A stretch of DNA of 64,000 nucleotides from Roridomyces roridus (lineage: Eukaryota > Basidiomycota > Agaricomycetes > Agaricales > Mycenaceae), in assembly GCA_029378245.1 (NCBI GenBank), contig JARKIF010000035.1, positions 186,001 through 250,000 of the forward strand, written 5' to 3'. Positions within the stretch are counted from its first letter, which is position 1. Each line of letters starts with the position of its first letter. The position numbers and the translations under genes are program-made. A model generated the notes under the pieces. It saw only the letters and a program-made list of their open reading frames with translations, made no database searches and had not been told where the DNA came from. Shown here piece after piece: positions 11,632 to 22,925 of the stretch.

Positions 11632-12240
11632 CCGAAGCAGTTAATCTCGGGATCATGAGAAAAGAATTGAACAAAGGACCCGGATGGAGGCGCACTACAG
11701 ATTGTCACTCGGAACCGCAGGCGTCGACGTCAGTGGTACAGAGTTGTACACCTGTCATTCAGCCTGTCCGCGTTCAGCCACCAACAGAAATACCCGACAG
11801 ATCCCAGAAACCAACCAGAACACCCGAATTTCTGAATATGACGTCGCTCAGAAGAACTCTCAGAACACTTCGTTGCTTTTTTGGGCGTATCTAGGCGTCG
11901 AAGCGTTCGGCGTTCAGAAGTCCACCATGAGGCGCAAGAAAGGTTTCAGAATCATATGCATTGAGGTCACAACGGACCTGGTGGTGGCGTGGACAGTTTT
12001 TTTGCTGCTCGTGTGCAATTTTGAACATGAGAATGCGGAGACTGTGCGGTCCAACATTCATGCTGTTGTAATGCCAGATCTGCGAGATAATACAAATCTC
12101 CCATGTGCCTGAATCTGAGATCCTTGAACACCGAGGCTCGCAAGGCGCGGCGGGCAGGGCGCACGGGCAAGAGCAGCGGTGTTGCTGTGCGAATCGTGCA
12201 ATACTTAATCAATTTGACCGGAAACAAAACAACAGATAGT

Positions 12241-13328
12241 AATTAAATTCCGTTAGCTCACACCTGCTCAAGGTCCCAACTACTTAGCCACTCCCCGCGC
12301 ACACGATCACGGATCAGTGATCACGGAGTTGATGCCAGAACAATCTGGCATGCAATCTCTGTACAGAAAAAAAAACAGAGCGCCAGACAGAAGAATTGGT
12401 TCAAAATAGGAACGCTGCCCAGAGAGTGTAGAATAAGTAGGGACGGAAAAGAGCCGGCCACAAACCATCCCAGGTTGGATTCAGAGTCAGATTGCAAAAG
12501 GAGTGGTACAACCCTGGACCAACCACCTCCCTGGATTCGAACCAAGACCTTCTGCTGACGTTTTGAACCGGCTAAATGACGACAGATGCGCTCCCTCCAG
12601 AGGTAGTGTCTTGTACATTATTGTGATATCATTCTTGAATGACCGAGATCTGCCAGCGCGAAAAACAGGCTTTTCCAAATGACCCGGGCTGCCTGCGTTC
12701 GAACCTTGATTTTTTGGCTGCTCGTGGATTCCAACCACGGCAGATTATCTCAAGCTGTCAGATGTCTAGGGAGTCGCACAGAGTGTAGAATTGGCCCAGA
12801 GAAGGCCGTGATCCCTCATCCAAGTACAAACCCGAGTATGAGATCAGAGCTTGTGACTTTGATTATGACCCAGCCACCTCCCTGGATTCGAACAGCGAAC
12901 CAAGACCTTCCACTGAACCTTCGAACAAGGTAGAGCTCCATGAGCCAGAAGTCGTGTCTCAGAATACCAACTCGAGGCTTGAAAAGCCGACATCGGACTG
13001 AACGAAGAAGGGTTAAGCTGGGAAATTAGACCTGCGAAATGGCCTGTTTGGATTCGCAGAGCAAAAATGGAGGATGACTCCAGTCATTGATGGCCGGCCT
13101 GGGCTCGAACCCGAGGCTTTCGGCGAGGAAGAATCTCAGTATGCACTCCATACGCCAGAGGCTGTTAAATGGTATCCAACTTCTAGTGCAGTGGATGGGC
13201 GTAGTAAAGTCAAGAGGCCAAGGAAGGCATGAATCTGACGGAATATCGAGACAGTGTCAAATAAATAAATATTCTTCACAAGACGATCGCAAGCAGATAA
13301 TGTACGGAGCCTGTGGACATTCCTGCTA
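12241..13328. other. Intergenic, with several tRNA-type B-box sequences
   Basis: I see no protein gene. Near 12527-12552 and 12882-12912 the same phrase occurs (minus strand GAAGGTCTTGGTTCGAATCC and a variant), with further GGTTCGA-like boxes near 12690 and 13098. These match the internal Pol III promoter B-box and look like tRNA-derived SINE remnants rather than working tRNAs, since no matching acceptor stem is visible. Confidence 0.4.
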
Positions 13329-14170
13329 TCATGCATCTCCCCCTTCATCAACGCGGCTCCGCTTCACCTCTCTCTCATCCTGATCCTGATCCTGATCCTC
13401 GGCATCGGTGGCCAACTCTTCCCCTGCATCGGTTTCCCGACGCCTCTTCGCAAACGGGCAAGTCCTCGCAACGCTATGAATCGACTCCAACGCACGACGA
13501 GATGCCTCCTCTCCGGGACTCTCACGAATGGACCGACGCTCGTTCTGAAGATCAACGCCGCTCTTGATAATCCGCATAGACGCAGACAGCAGGTCGAGGG
13601 GATCAAGCTGCCCCACAGACACGGTGGAGTTGGAGTTGGAGACGACGTCCGTGGTGGAGACTGTGCTCGTGTTGGACGAGGAGCTCGAGACCATGGTGGA
13701 AAAGTCGGATGTCGACGCGTTCAAGGCTGACGGCTGGCCGGAGCCCAAGCCTTCGATCGCAAGCCTGGGGATGGTCACCTCGACGTCGACTGTGGCACGT
13801 GTGGCACACTTCACAGGCGAGCTAGGTGTACACATATACACCCACCATCAGCACGCACTCAAGAAAAAAGCAATAAAGAAAGAGAGAGTGGCACGCACGG
13901 AGCTCTGGCCCCCTTCTCATTCTCCCCACGATACTTGTCCGCAACCTCAGGTGCGACACTCAAAAGCGTATACGCCGCCTTGTTCTCCACCAGGTCCGGG
14001 TCGGTCGACAACCCATTGCGTTTGCGATGCTCGAGGTGAGCGACGGCGTGGGGAGCCGCGTAGCCGCAAAGCTCCAGCAGCCGCGTTTGGTTCATCGGAA
14101 TGGGTGTCACTGAGGGTCTTACTCGGCGACGGGGGAGTGGAACGGTAGGACGCGGTGGTTGTCCAGACAT
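13329..14170 (-). CDS. Unknown protein, intact copy (254 aa)
   Basis: I do not recognise this gene. Exons 13899-14170 and 13329-13821 join in frame through a GTGCGT..TAG intron to 254 residues. The start at 14170 was chosen because sequence upstream is conserved in the paralogue as DNA but lies outside the protein core. Seen: a Pro/Arg-rich head; a conserved core HAVAHLEHRK..GLSTDPDL..APEVADKYRG; a long Ser/Thr/Val-rich middle; then an acidic Asp/Gln run followed by VKRSRVDEG, which resembles a nuclear localisation signal. The stop of the ubiquitin-protease-like gene lies only 156 bases upstream on the same strand. A truncated copy of this gene is at 4527-5171. A nuclear role is inference only. 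Confidence 0.65.
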
Positions 14171-14325
14171 GTTGGGTGGTTGTCGAAAGAAGAGAGTGAG
14201 AATGGCACGTACGGCAATCACGAGACAAGCTGGTTTGGGTCGCTTCAAAATCAATTGTTCTCAGTTTCCCAAAACGGTGGCACGGAAAAAGAACAATGGC
14301 ACATGCATTCAAAAAATCAGCCTAC

Positions 14326-16525
14326 CTACCTACTCTTCCTGCGTCCCCTATCTTCCTCATCCGCCCTCTGCGACCGCCCGCGCTCACCCTCCGACTCTGC
14401 CCTCACAGCCTTCTCACCTTCCGCCTCCACTTCCGCTTGCCTCAACCTGGCCTCCGATACCTTGACATCATTCTGCCAACACAGAATTCAGATCGCACAA
14501 AAAAAAAGAAGAGGAAATGACGCACGATCAGGAGCGGAGGCCACGCCCCCACTGCCCGCTCTTCCTCCTCACTCACGCGACGACTGTATATCAGCAGATA
14601 CGGCCCTGCGCCAAAGTGCACCCCCGCGGGGTCAGTCAAGACAAGGTCTTCAGGAACCTGCGACAACGTGAGTGATTGAATTCAAGTTGGGAACCTTTCA
14701 CTCACCTCAGAGACCATATAATCCATGGTCTTCCACCACGAAGTGCCGCGGCGGACGTACGAGTAGATACCCCGGCGACCTGGGAGTCCGGTATGTATGA
14801 GCACCGCGCGGAGGTCGTACGGGTGGTTCTGCAGCTCCTTGTTCTCCACAACCGCATCAAGCTCAGCTTGCAGCTCAACGAGTTTGCGGTCGCTTTCTAA
14901 AACACAAATAAATCACAAGAAAAAGGATATGATACCACGCACCTTCAACCTCCTTCTCAAGCTTCGTTAGCTTCTCCTTCAACTTGCCCGCCATCCGGTC
15001 CAACATGGCCGCCCTAGCCGCATCCTCCCGCCCATCAGCGATACTCTCATAATACTCAATCGCCCCACGCATCTCCTCAAACGTATTCATCCCCTCGAAC
15101 CGCGTCAAAGCCGCCTTCCTCTCCACAAGCAGCTCAATCTCCTTCTGCACCTCCCTCCTCTCCAACCTCCTCTCATTCGCCAAATCAAGATTCTCAAGCA
15201 AAAACTCGTCGAGGAAGATCGTCTTGGGGTACACCAGCTGCTCGGCGCCGCCCGAAACTGAATACGCCGGCGAGATCTCAAAGGTGAAGACCGTAGAGGG
15301 CTGCATGATGAGCGAATGACTCGAGGAGCCGTCGTCTTTGTACGTGTTGAGCGTATGGGTGAGGCGTGCGATGAGGGAAGGTGCTCCGGGGCCGTCGACC
15401 GAGATGGAAACGTTGTGAGACGAGTCTGATCCACGTGTCACAGGCGGGCCCGTCGGCGGCTGGTAGACTTCGCAGTGGGTGAAGCGGAAGAGGGGTTGAG
15501 AGGACCTGGGTCGTGTTAGCAGGATACATTGGAACTGGAATCACCACGCACGCATTTGGCTCTCCAGCTTGAGACTCGAGCTCGAGCTGCAGCTCGTTTA
15601 CTACCGTGTCGAGGAACACTGTAGTACGTCAGATGTCTGCAAAAAAAGCACGGTAACTGGGACCGACTTTTGGAAAGCACGTTGGCCGAGTCGACTCGGG
15701 TCAACGGGGGAGCAGACCAAGACAACAGCGTCTGCTCTTCAATGACGAAACTGAGGGTCCCATAGTCGAGCGTCGCATACAGCTCGAGCAAATTGAAGAT
15801 GGCCCATTCCCGTCTGTCTCTCGGAATTCCCTCGTCGACGTGGGTAAGGTGGAACTGTGCGAGACGATGGCGGACTTGGGGGACGTGGAAAAGCGCGTGG
15901 AGGACCAGGGCCGCGTATGCCCGTTCTGGCTTGTCTGAGCGGATGGCCATGGGGCTGGACAGACAGACTCAGGCGTTGCCGATGACGAGGATAAGTACAC
16001 GCACCAGTCTCCTTCCCTGTCCTTCATCTCCTCGTTCGGAATGGCGTCCGACTCTGCGGTAAAAGTCTCGTAGCTCGTCTGCATGGCCTTGTTCAGCTCG
16101 TCGTCACGATCGTCCATCTTGACATCCGTGCGGACCATCTGCCACTTGGGATCGGGCGAGCGGGTCGTCGCTCGGAAGCGCTGAGTATGCTGAGGCTCGT
16201 CGTCGCCCGTGAGGTCGATGACGGGATTGCCACTCCCATCGCCACCCGAGGTGCTGCCGGGGAAAAGGTGGCTGTAAGTCTCCTTGAAGCTGGCCAGCGT
16301 AGCGTCCTCGTCTTCGTTCTCCCTCCCGCTAAGTAAGGCATCCGCGGCCTTGGGCAAGTCGTTGTTATGCTTGCGTAGAACTTTGAGTGCGACCTCCAAG
16401 GTGACGCCGTTGGCCACGAGGTCCCGGAGCGTCTCTGCATCGCGCCTCTCGAGGTCACTGACCCACTGCTGCGCCTCCTGTGGCTCCAGCGGCTCCCTTT
16501 CAGAATCTCCGGGCATTTGGACCAT
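14326..16525 (-). CDS. Ubiquitin-specific-protease-like protein, probably inactive (618 aa)
   Basis: Seven exons (16005-16525, 15668-15954, 15552-15618, 14943-15505, 14706-14896, 14577-14657, 14326-14472) join in one frame through GT-AG introns of 46-104 bases. The N-terminus has a UBA-like helical segment and a ubiquitin-interacting motif (DDELNKAMQTSYETF). RSDKPERAYAALVLHALFHV aligns with the Cys box of USP25/28-type proteases but has no cysteine at the nucleophile position. A coiled coil follows (about 14950-15200). Near the end, GIYSYVRRGTSWWKTMDY corresponds to the His box but has Ile in place of the histidine, then YLLIYSR. So it likely binds ubiquitin without cutting it. Pieces of this gene, introns included, lie at 5.2, 32.9 and 37.5 kb. 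Confidence 0.75.
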
Positions 16526-18734
16526 ATGGCGGCGTTGTGGGGTGAGATCGTCGAGGGCACTGGGCGGGCAGGAGGGAAGGATTGGTCAGCTTTTGATCCG
16601 CGGAGTGGACTCTCGCTGGGTATATGTATTCATGCACTCAAGGCGTCCATGGCACTACATTAAATTTCGGGCAAGCATCGCCCATGACCGGTGACCTCAA
16701 ACCACCCACTCCCTGACAGTTGTAGTGCCCGACCCCGGACTCGCTGAGGCATCGCATAAATTTTCGGCGTGCATAGAAAAGTCAAGGTACACGCACTACG
16801 GGTCCCAGCCATTCATCCTCATGGGAACCTCCAGCTACGCTGACGTCTCCGTTCAGGCTCCGGTGATGTAGCATTCGGGGCGGGGGTGGCGGCCACAAGG
16901 GACTGTAATTATCGTTAGTCCGAAATTGAGAGTCGAGACGCGTGGAGGAAGACGTACTAAGGAGAAGGACGCGCGTACAGCGAGCCACGGAATGGGATTC
17001 GATTCCAACATGATGATTGGCTGAATGAAGTTGGGCGGGCAGAGGGCCAAAGGGTGACCAGAGGACTTTTAAACGACGACACAAACCCGTGCGGTTGTCG
17101 AGATCAAGCGCCGGTGGAGCAGCAGTGGAGCGCAACGAAAGTCCTTCGGCCGTACACGCGTTGCAGGACCCTCCCTTTGTAATGGAGTGGGCTTATTCAC
17201 AAGGACGAGAATTCGAGAACCGAAGCGCAGAATTAATTAAATTTACAGGGTCCTTCCTGAACGAGAGAAACACCCGGAGACCGCCAGGTGTCAGAGATCA
17301 CCGCCCAGGGTTATGCGTGCATGCGAAGCGAAGCGGAGGAAACCAAGTGACTGTACATGTAAATATATCCTGTCTTGAGAGTGATCCCTAACAAGACGTC
17401 AGTCAGGAAAGGCTAAGTCATTGGGCGCTGTGAGGCATGAGAATCTCCCAAACAAGATCGAGGTGAGGATCCTCCACCTTGGCGCAAAACAAGCCCCAAT
17501 GCACCCGGGTCAGGCAGAGTTCATCGATCGTTGTATGGAGCAAGGGTGTGAAGAAGACATCGCCGTCGGTCGGTGCGTCCCGCAAGGTGTGGTTCTGGTC
17601 TAGACCTCGGTAAGGAAAATTCACAAGGAGGTGTAAATTTATCGTTTATTGACTGCGCGCCGAGGAAGAATGTTTTGTCCGCGCGTGTGTTTTAATTGAT
17701 TGAAAAGAAAATTGATCCTCATCCTAGGCCGACTACAGAGTCGGAGGATTCGTCCCACACGCCAATTGGATAGGGAGTATATCAAATGCCGGCCGAGCAG
17801 AGCAAGAGAAAGAGTGAAATAGGGCCGAGGGTATTCTTGCAATCTTCCTAGTAGGGATGATTCCTCCACAGGTGAGACGAGGATATGGTTTGAGAGCGAT
17901 TGTCCACTGGCAGGAGATGCCGCGCCATGAGGTCTGAGAATCTCCTATCTGTCCTGAATTCCCCGTGGTCCGTCAGAGTAAGGTAAAAATCCAGCCGCAT
18001 TACGGTAACCAACGCAGCAAACGAGAAAAGCAGGTGAGAGCCGGCCTAACTCTAAGCCACTGCGTCACAATTGTTCCGACGACGCCGAGGAGCATGGTAC
18101 TTCATGAAGCCTTCGAATTCGAAGCAACTAATCAGAGCGAGGCGAGGAGTCTTGCGGTCAGCTGGACTTCGGCAAGCGTGCATGGTGAGGGGAAGAAGAA
18201 AGCCGCGTTGCTCACATAAGCAGGCGCCGCCACACAATGATCTGATGGCTGATATCACGGCTTATATAAGGTTTGAGCGACACTTGAAATTCCTGGGCAT
18301 GGAAGGAAGGACAGCCTGAATGAAGTCCTATCCGACCGGAAGAACTGGCATTGTCGACTCCGACAGTATGATGTGTGCCGCAGTGGATCAAATCAACAGA
18401 GTTCAAGGTTTAATCCGGAATTCCGAGTCACCGTGACCTTCTTCTACAAACAGATATGGATTTTCCATGTGCGCAGGGCGCCACTGATTTTTTGGGATCC
18501 CAGGAGAAAATGTGAGCTGACGGAATCTACTTGGTGGGAATCAAATGGGAATTTAGGCTTGTTTCTGGCGATCGAAAGCGCGTCAAGGTGGGTCTCGGAC
18601 GACACAACAAAACCGCCGCCCTTGCCCGCACGCGCTGTGAGCCTCCATATTCAAGGATCTAAGATCCAGGCACATCATCCTGTCCTGGAAGATTTGTATT
18701 TATCTGGCAAGTTTGACATAACAACAGCATGAAT
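16526..18734. other. Intergenic stretch without a recognised gene
   Basis: Several open frames of 60-120 codons exist on both strands, for example on the minus strand around 16800-17130, but none shows a domain, a paralogue in the window or a convincing splice pattern. The first part is the promoter region of the ubiquitin-protease-like gene. Confidence 0.4.
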
Positions 18735-19177
18735 GTTGGACCGCACAGTCCCCGCGGACATTCTCATGTTCAAACTATGTACACGAGGCAGAAAGAAACG
18801 TCTATCCGCGCCACCACCAGCTCCGTTGTGACCTCAATGCAATGTGCATATGGAACCTCCCTTCAGTTCGTAGATATTACTCGCCCTTCATGGCGGACTT
18901 TCTGAACGCCGAACGCTTCGACGCCTAGAGACGCCCAAAAATGCAACGAACAGCGTGTTCTGAAGTACCGTCTCTTCTGAGCGACGTCATATTCGGAAAT
19001 TCGGGCGTTTCTGGGATGTTTCGGGGAATCTCTGTTGGTGGCTGAGCGGACAGGTTGACAGCTGTACCGGTACGACTGACGTCGACGCCTGCGGTTCCGA
19101 GTGACAATCTGTAGTGCGCCTCCATCCGGGGCCTTTGTTCAATTCTTTTCTCATGATCCCGAGATTAACTGCCTCGG

Positions 19178-19207
19178 GACCATATGACTTACAGAGTTCA
19201 TATGGTC
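19178..19207. promoter_or_regulatory. Conserved inverted repeat upstream of hydrophobin copy 2
   Basis: GACCATATG and CATATGGTC separated by 12 bases, about 540 bases upstream of the start, as in copy 1. Confidence 0.4.
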
Positions 19208-19678
19208 TTCAGTGGATTAATGTTCCCCGCGCAGTTGTGAGTGGATTTTTTCCTGTGTAGTCGCCAGCCATCATCATGGATAGCTCAACAAACCCGCGCC
19301 GCAGGCCTTGTAGTAGCTTTAGACTTTGCCAACCCATCAATTTCAAAATCACTTCCAGGTTCAAAACTACCCGATTGGGAAACCAAATCGCCGCTCTAAG
19401 ATCTTGTTTATATTCCTCAGTTCCGAGTCCCGACAGCTCTGAGCTCATCGCCGTCGAATTCATGCCACAGCGCTCCACTGCTCCACCCTTCCCGACTGCC
19501 CGGAGACAATCGAGGGACCGCGTCCCTCGCACAACACGGCGGACCAGGTGAGATGCGTAAAACTCAGACATTTTTTCTTCGGGACGGCTCCACTCCTTGT
19601 TTTGAAGCAATTCGTCATGCTACTCATCTCCTGACGCAACCTCACGACTCTCTTTGGGCCTCCGCGTCGTCTGAAACC

Positions 19679-19685
19679 TATAAAA
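19679..19685 (+). promoter_or_regulatory. TATA box of hydrophobin copy 2
   Basis: TATAAAA, 63 bases upstream of the ATG at 19748, followed by a C/A-rich leader. Confidence 0.7.
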
Positions 19686-19747
19686 GCCACACCCGTTGCC
19701 TCAATCCTCACTCGAACACAACCAACCGTTCAAGCTCTCAAACAGAC

Positions 19748-20189
19748 ATGTTCTCCAAGCTCTCCATCGTCGCCACCTCGGTGCTCATTGTACGGGTTCT
19801 CACTGCTCCTACAGCCGTGTGGTAATACTAATTTGCAACCCAGACCCTTGCTGCCGCCAGCCCGTGGACCACCACGATTTCCTCGGTCCCGCCGCCGACC
19901 TCGGACCAGTGCTGCACCAGCGTCGAATCGAGCAACAGTGACGCCGCGTCCGCTGTTCTCGCCCTCCTCGGCATCGACCTCAACGGGCTTGTCGTCCCCG
20001 TTGGCCTCAGCTGCTCGCCCATCACGGTCATTGGCAACAACTGGTCAGTTTTCTTCCTCTCTCTGGAGGTGCTCGGACTTACTCGAGATATTATTAACTT
20101 ACAGCGGCGGCACCACCGTCACTTGCGACGCTCCCGATGCCGAGTGGGACAACCTCATCGCGATCAACTGCATCCCTGTCACTCTTTGA
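19748..20189 (+). CDS. Class I-type hydrophobin, copy 2
   Basis: Exons 19748-19789, 19844-20043 and 20105-20189 give 108 residues. Exon 1 encodes MFSKLSIVATSVLI, identical in length to the other copies. The mature region carries DQCCTSVESSNSD, LLGIDLNGL, GLSCSPITVIGNNC and VTCDAPDAEWDNL, ending INCIPVTL. It has the same six-cysteine pattern as copy 1, with splice sites at the same codons. Expected to be secreted and to coat hyphae or spores. It sits in opposite orientation to the other three copies; the F-box-like pseudogene lies 780 bases downstream on the other strand. Confidence 0.9.
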
Positions 20190-20454
20190 GTCGCGTGTTC
20201 TGCATGTTGGCACATACCTCGGAAGGAAATCATCCATCGGAAATCGGTTCACGGACTTTTGAAATCGTCTTTGTTGTTCCTGTTATGTATCTCGTCGTCC
20301 GCTGCCTTGTCTTCTACGTCGATCCTGTTGCGTGTTCAATGTCACGGAATACAGGATTTTATTTTGAATTTGAACCTGCTTGAGTCTTGTGAAGATGAAT
20401 AGTATGAGTGTTAGCTACAACAAATGACCATCTCATATTCAAAAATTTGCCGGA

Positions 20455-20545
20455 GCTGCGACAGTGGCGGGGCTGGAGTCGAACCAGAGCTGGTTTGCAT
20501 CGCCCACATCGAATCAAGTGGGAAGGAGCCGCGTACAGCCGATCC
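20455..20545 (-). repeat. tRNA-like B-box element downstream of hydrophobin copy 2
   Basis: The minus strand carries AGCTCTGGTTCGACTCCAG, a T-arm-like hairpin with a B-box. The same element lies downstream of hydrophobin copy 3 (about 40755-40795), so it belongs to the duplicated neighbourhood. No complete cloverleaf is visible. Confidence 0.4.
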
Positions 20546-20966
20546 CGAGTGGTTTCCTATCGGGTCAGGGTAAGACATCAGACATCCGTCTTATCGCGCA
20601 AGTACTCACAGTCTAAACTGTCAATTTTCAACACGCCCTTACCTGAAGGAGACCGCTACGCATCCGCGCGCTCTGGGCATCGTCTTGATTTCAGCACTTC
20701 TCTCGTATTGTTTCTCTGCCTGGCCCTGCATCTGGCGCCCTTCAGCTACATCCCACATCTGCCGACTCTAGTTGGTCCCATCGCTGAATAGGCATTCCGT
20801 TCGACTCGGGGCTGTGCGTCAGGAGTGTCGTAGTTGGCTTTTTTTTACCATGAAAACGGACGGCCAGATACACAACGCAAACATAAAAATTTCTCTTTCC
20901 AAAACCTTTGAACCGATGGAAGAATCCATTTTCGAGGGGCAATTATACCGTGTAAGGCTGTCTGCC

Positions 20967-21925
20967 TCACGAAAGGAGGTATTCGTCCTCTGCAAAGAGT
21001 ATTGAGCCTTGAATGTCCAAATAAAATTGAAAGCAGGGCGCACCTGCGATCTCCCCTTTCCATTTTTTCCCAATAAACTGCTCGGCAGAAATCCAGACGT
21101 CGTCCTCACCCCGCGCAGCCAGTTCCCACTGCGAACGGTCGTACCGGTGCGGCACCCCGAACATTACGATCCTCGCGTCGGGACTCTCGAGCTGTGCATC
21201 AGAGATATATTGGTGAGTGAACGCACGGGTGTCCTCCGTAGTTGGAGGCTGCAAGACGGGGAAGAGGCGAAGGACCTGCAGTGATTTACAGCGCTTTTAA
21301 AGCGGTCCTATCGCCTCGGGGTTCGGGGCTATAGTGAAGGTGAGGTGGGTGAGGGATGGCATAGGTCCGATGGGTATATCCCAGCCAGATAAGTAGGTCA
21401 ATGTAGTTGGGGAGCAAATCTCGAGATGCGTCACGCTGCGAAAGAGGGGATGGGCGCCATCGAACCCGCCCTCCGGAAACAGATCCATCAGGGCGATGCC
21501 CAGGCGCTTGATCTGCATCTCTGCGAGAACAGGCAGGAGATGGGGGCCGACGCTGCTTCCTCTGAGGTACAGAGTCGTGATTCCTGGACAGGAGCTCAGG
21601 AAGGTTGTCAGCGTCTCAGCGGGGATGTCGGAGGATCGCGAGTCAAAGCAGACGTGGCGTACGGTTTTTGCGAGGAAGGTGTTTCGAGTCGATGGCAGTC
21701 AGTGCAGCAGTCGTGCGTACTTTATCGGATGATTGGAGGTGCAGGACGTGGTAGAGTCGAGGCTCTAGTCTGAGAGGTGTGGTTAATCGAGCAGGCTTGT
21801 GGAATTTTTGCCGCCACTTGCCAATCATGTACACGACGAGCGACGAGAAGGAGGTTTGGGACGTGTGTGGGTCGTTGCACGGCTGCGGATTCAAAGATGA
21901 GAAACAAGCTCCGGCGGGAGTCGAG
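20967..21925 (-). pseudogene. F-box-like/LRR-type Agaricomycete protein, broken
   Basis: It resembles the abundant mushroom family that begins with PPEL..LIF.YAA and ends with a WELAARGEDDVWI block. Seen: LIFESAAVQRPTHVPNLLLV; SSCPGITTLYLRG; HPLFRSVTHLEIC; SLTHLTF; a CKSLQVLRLFP repeat; RYDRSQWELAARG; and a stop at 20967. Two lesions: about two bases are missing near 21905 compared with the fragment at 45.8 kb, which shifts the head out of frame, and an in-frame TAA lies at 21297-21299 inside an otherwise open frame. The acceptor of the small intron near 21690 also lacks an obvious AG. Family members are usually taken as substrate adaptors of SCF ubiquitin ligases; this copy is very likely dead. 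Confidence 0.65.
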
Positions 21926-22128
21926 GCTCAGATGAGTCTATAGCGGCCTTTGGGCAATGCGACAGCAAATGGCCGGGCTTCGGCGGGCGCGAGCAGGCAC
22001 ACAAGTCGCAAAGTCGGGATGATGGTGTGAAGAGACTCGGAGTGTGTCACAAGACTGTCACGGCATCATCCACCATCAGATCATTGACACGCTTTCTCAG
22101 GCCACTCACTCTTTCTCAGGCTGATACC

Positions 22129-22925
22129 ATGAGTGCGCTCGAAGCAGGCCTGACGCCTCCGCAAAACAAAGTGAAAGGTGAGTCCTTCCGTGAGTAGTAG
22201 AATTTCTTTCAGAACCATCTTTAGCCTCCCTCCTGCGCCGCTTTGTGGGCCGCGCGTCCCGATTTCTTCTTTCTGGGCCGGGTCCTTCGGATACTGGGAC
22301 TCAGGCGCCGGGAGACGATTCCTCACTCTTCTCACAAGCCCCTCGAAATCACGACGAAAATGAAGAGTCTGCCGCAAAAATGTGGTCGATTTACGTTGGA
22401 GAAGCCGAGAGATACGATGCAGCGTTGGTCGAGAGCTGGAAGGCAGATATGGGGGGGATGCTCGTTTTTGTATGGTCTTTTTCTATTTTCTGGGCTTGGA
22501 TCTCACCTCATACGCAGTCCGGCCTCTTCTCCGCCAGCCTGACTGCCTTCCTGATTGAAAGCTACAAAAAGCTCCAACCAGACTCTGGGGACCTCACTGT
22601 CGCGGCGATTCAGCAATTGGTGGCCATTTCTTTGGGAGATGCGGCCTCCCTCCAGCCAACGCCGAAATTCACCCCGAGCGTAGCATCGCTCGTGTGTAAC
22701 GCTCTGTGGTTCGTCAGCCTGTCGCTCAGTCTGATCTGTGCACTATTGGCGACACTGGTCGAACAATGGGCACGCGAATTCCTGCACAAAACGGAGATGC
22801 GCCCGTCTCCCGCCCGCAGAGCCCGTATCTTCTCATTCCTCTACTTCGGCCTCAAGTCCTTCCACATGCCTACCGTGGTGGATGCCGTTCCATGCCTCAT
22901 CCACGGCTCCTTGCTCCAACGGTAT
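22129..22925 (+). CDS. DUF6535-family membrane protein, C-terminally truncated
   Basis: It starts MSALEAGLTPPQNKVKE at 22129, with short introns at 22178-22212 and around 22470-22518. Seen: AAKMWSIYVGEAERYDAALV, ESWKADMGGMLVF, GLFSASLTAFLIESYKKLQ, SLVCNALWFVSLSLSLICALL, EQWAREFLHKTEMR, RARIFSFLYFGLKSF and TVVDAVPCLIHGSLL. These are the signatures of DUF6535 proteins, integral membrane proteins of unknown role that are expanded in mushrooms. At the point where further membrane segments should follow, the family match stops and Plavaka-type sequence begins (about 22905-22930). A stop in this frame follows near 22976. It is either a truncated gene or the first part of a chimera. Confidence 0.75.

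Larger units (their letters stand above)
10452..12240. repeat. Hydrophobin duplication block, copy 1
   Basis: The block runs from about 160 bases past the hydrophobin stop through the gene to roughly 1.2 kb upstream. It is strongly similar to 18735-20345 (inverted) and 40925-42620 (same orientation). Similarity ends sharply near 10452, where A/T-rich sequence begins. Confidence 0.7.
18735..20345. repeat. Hydrophobin duplication block, copy 2 (inverted)
   Basis: It mirrors 10452-12240, with the gene on the plus strand and its upstream region on the left. Similarity covers the promoter, both introns and about 150 bases of 3' flank. Confidence 0.7.
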
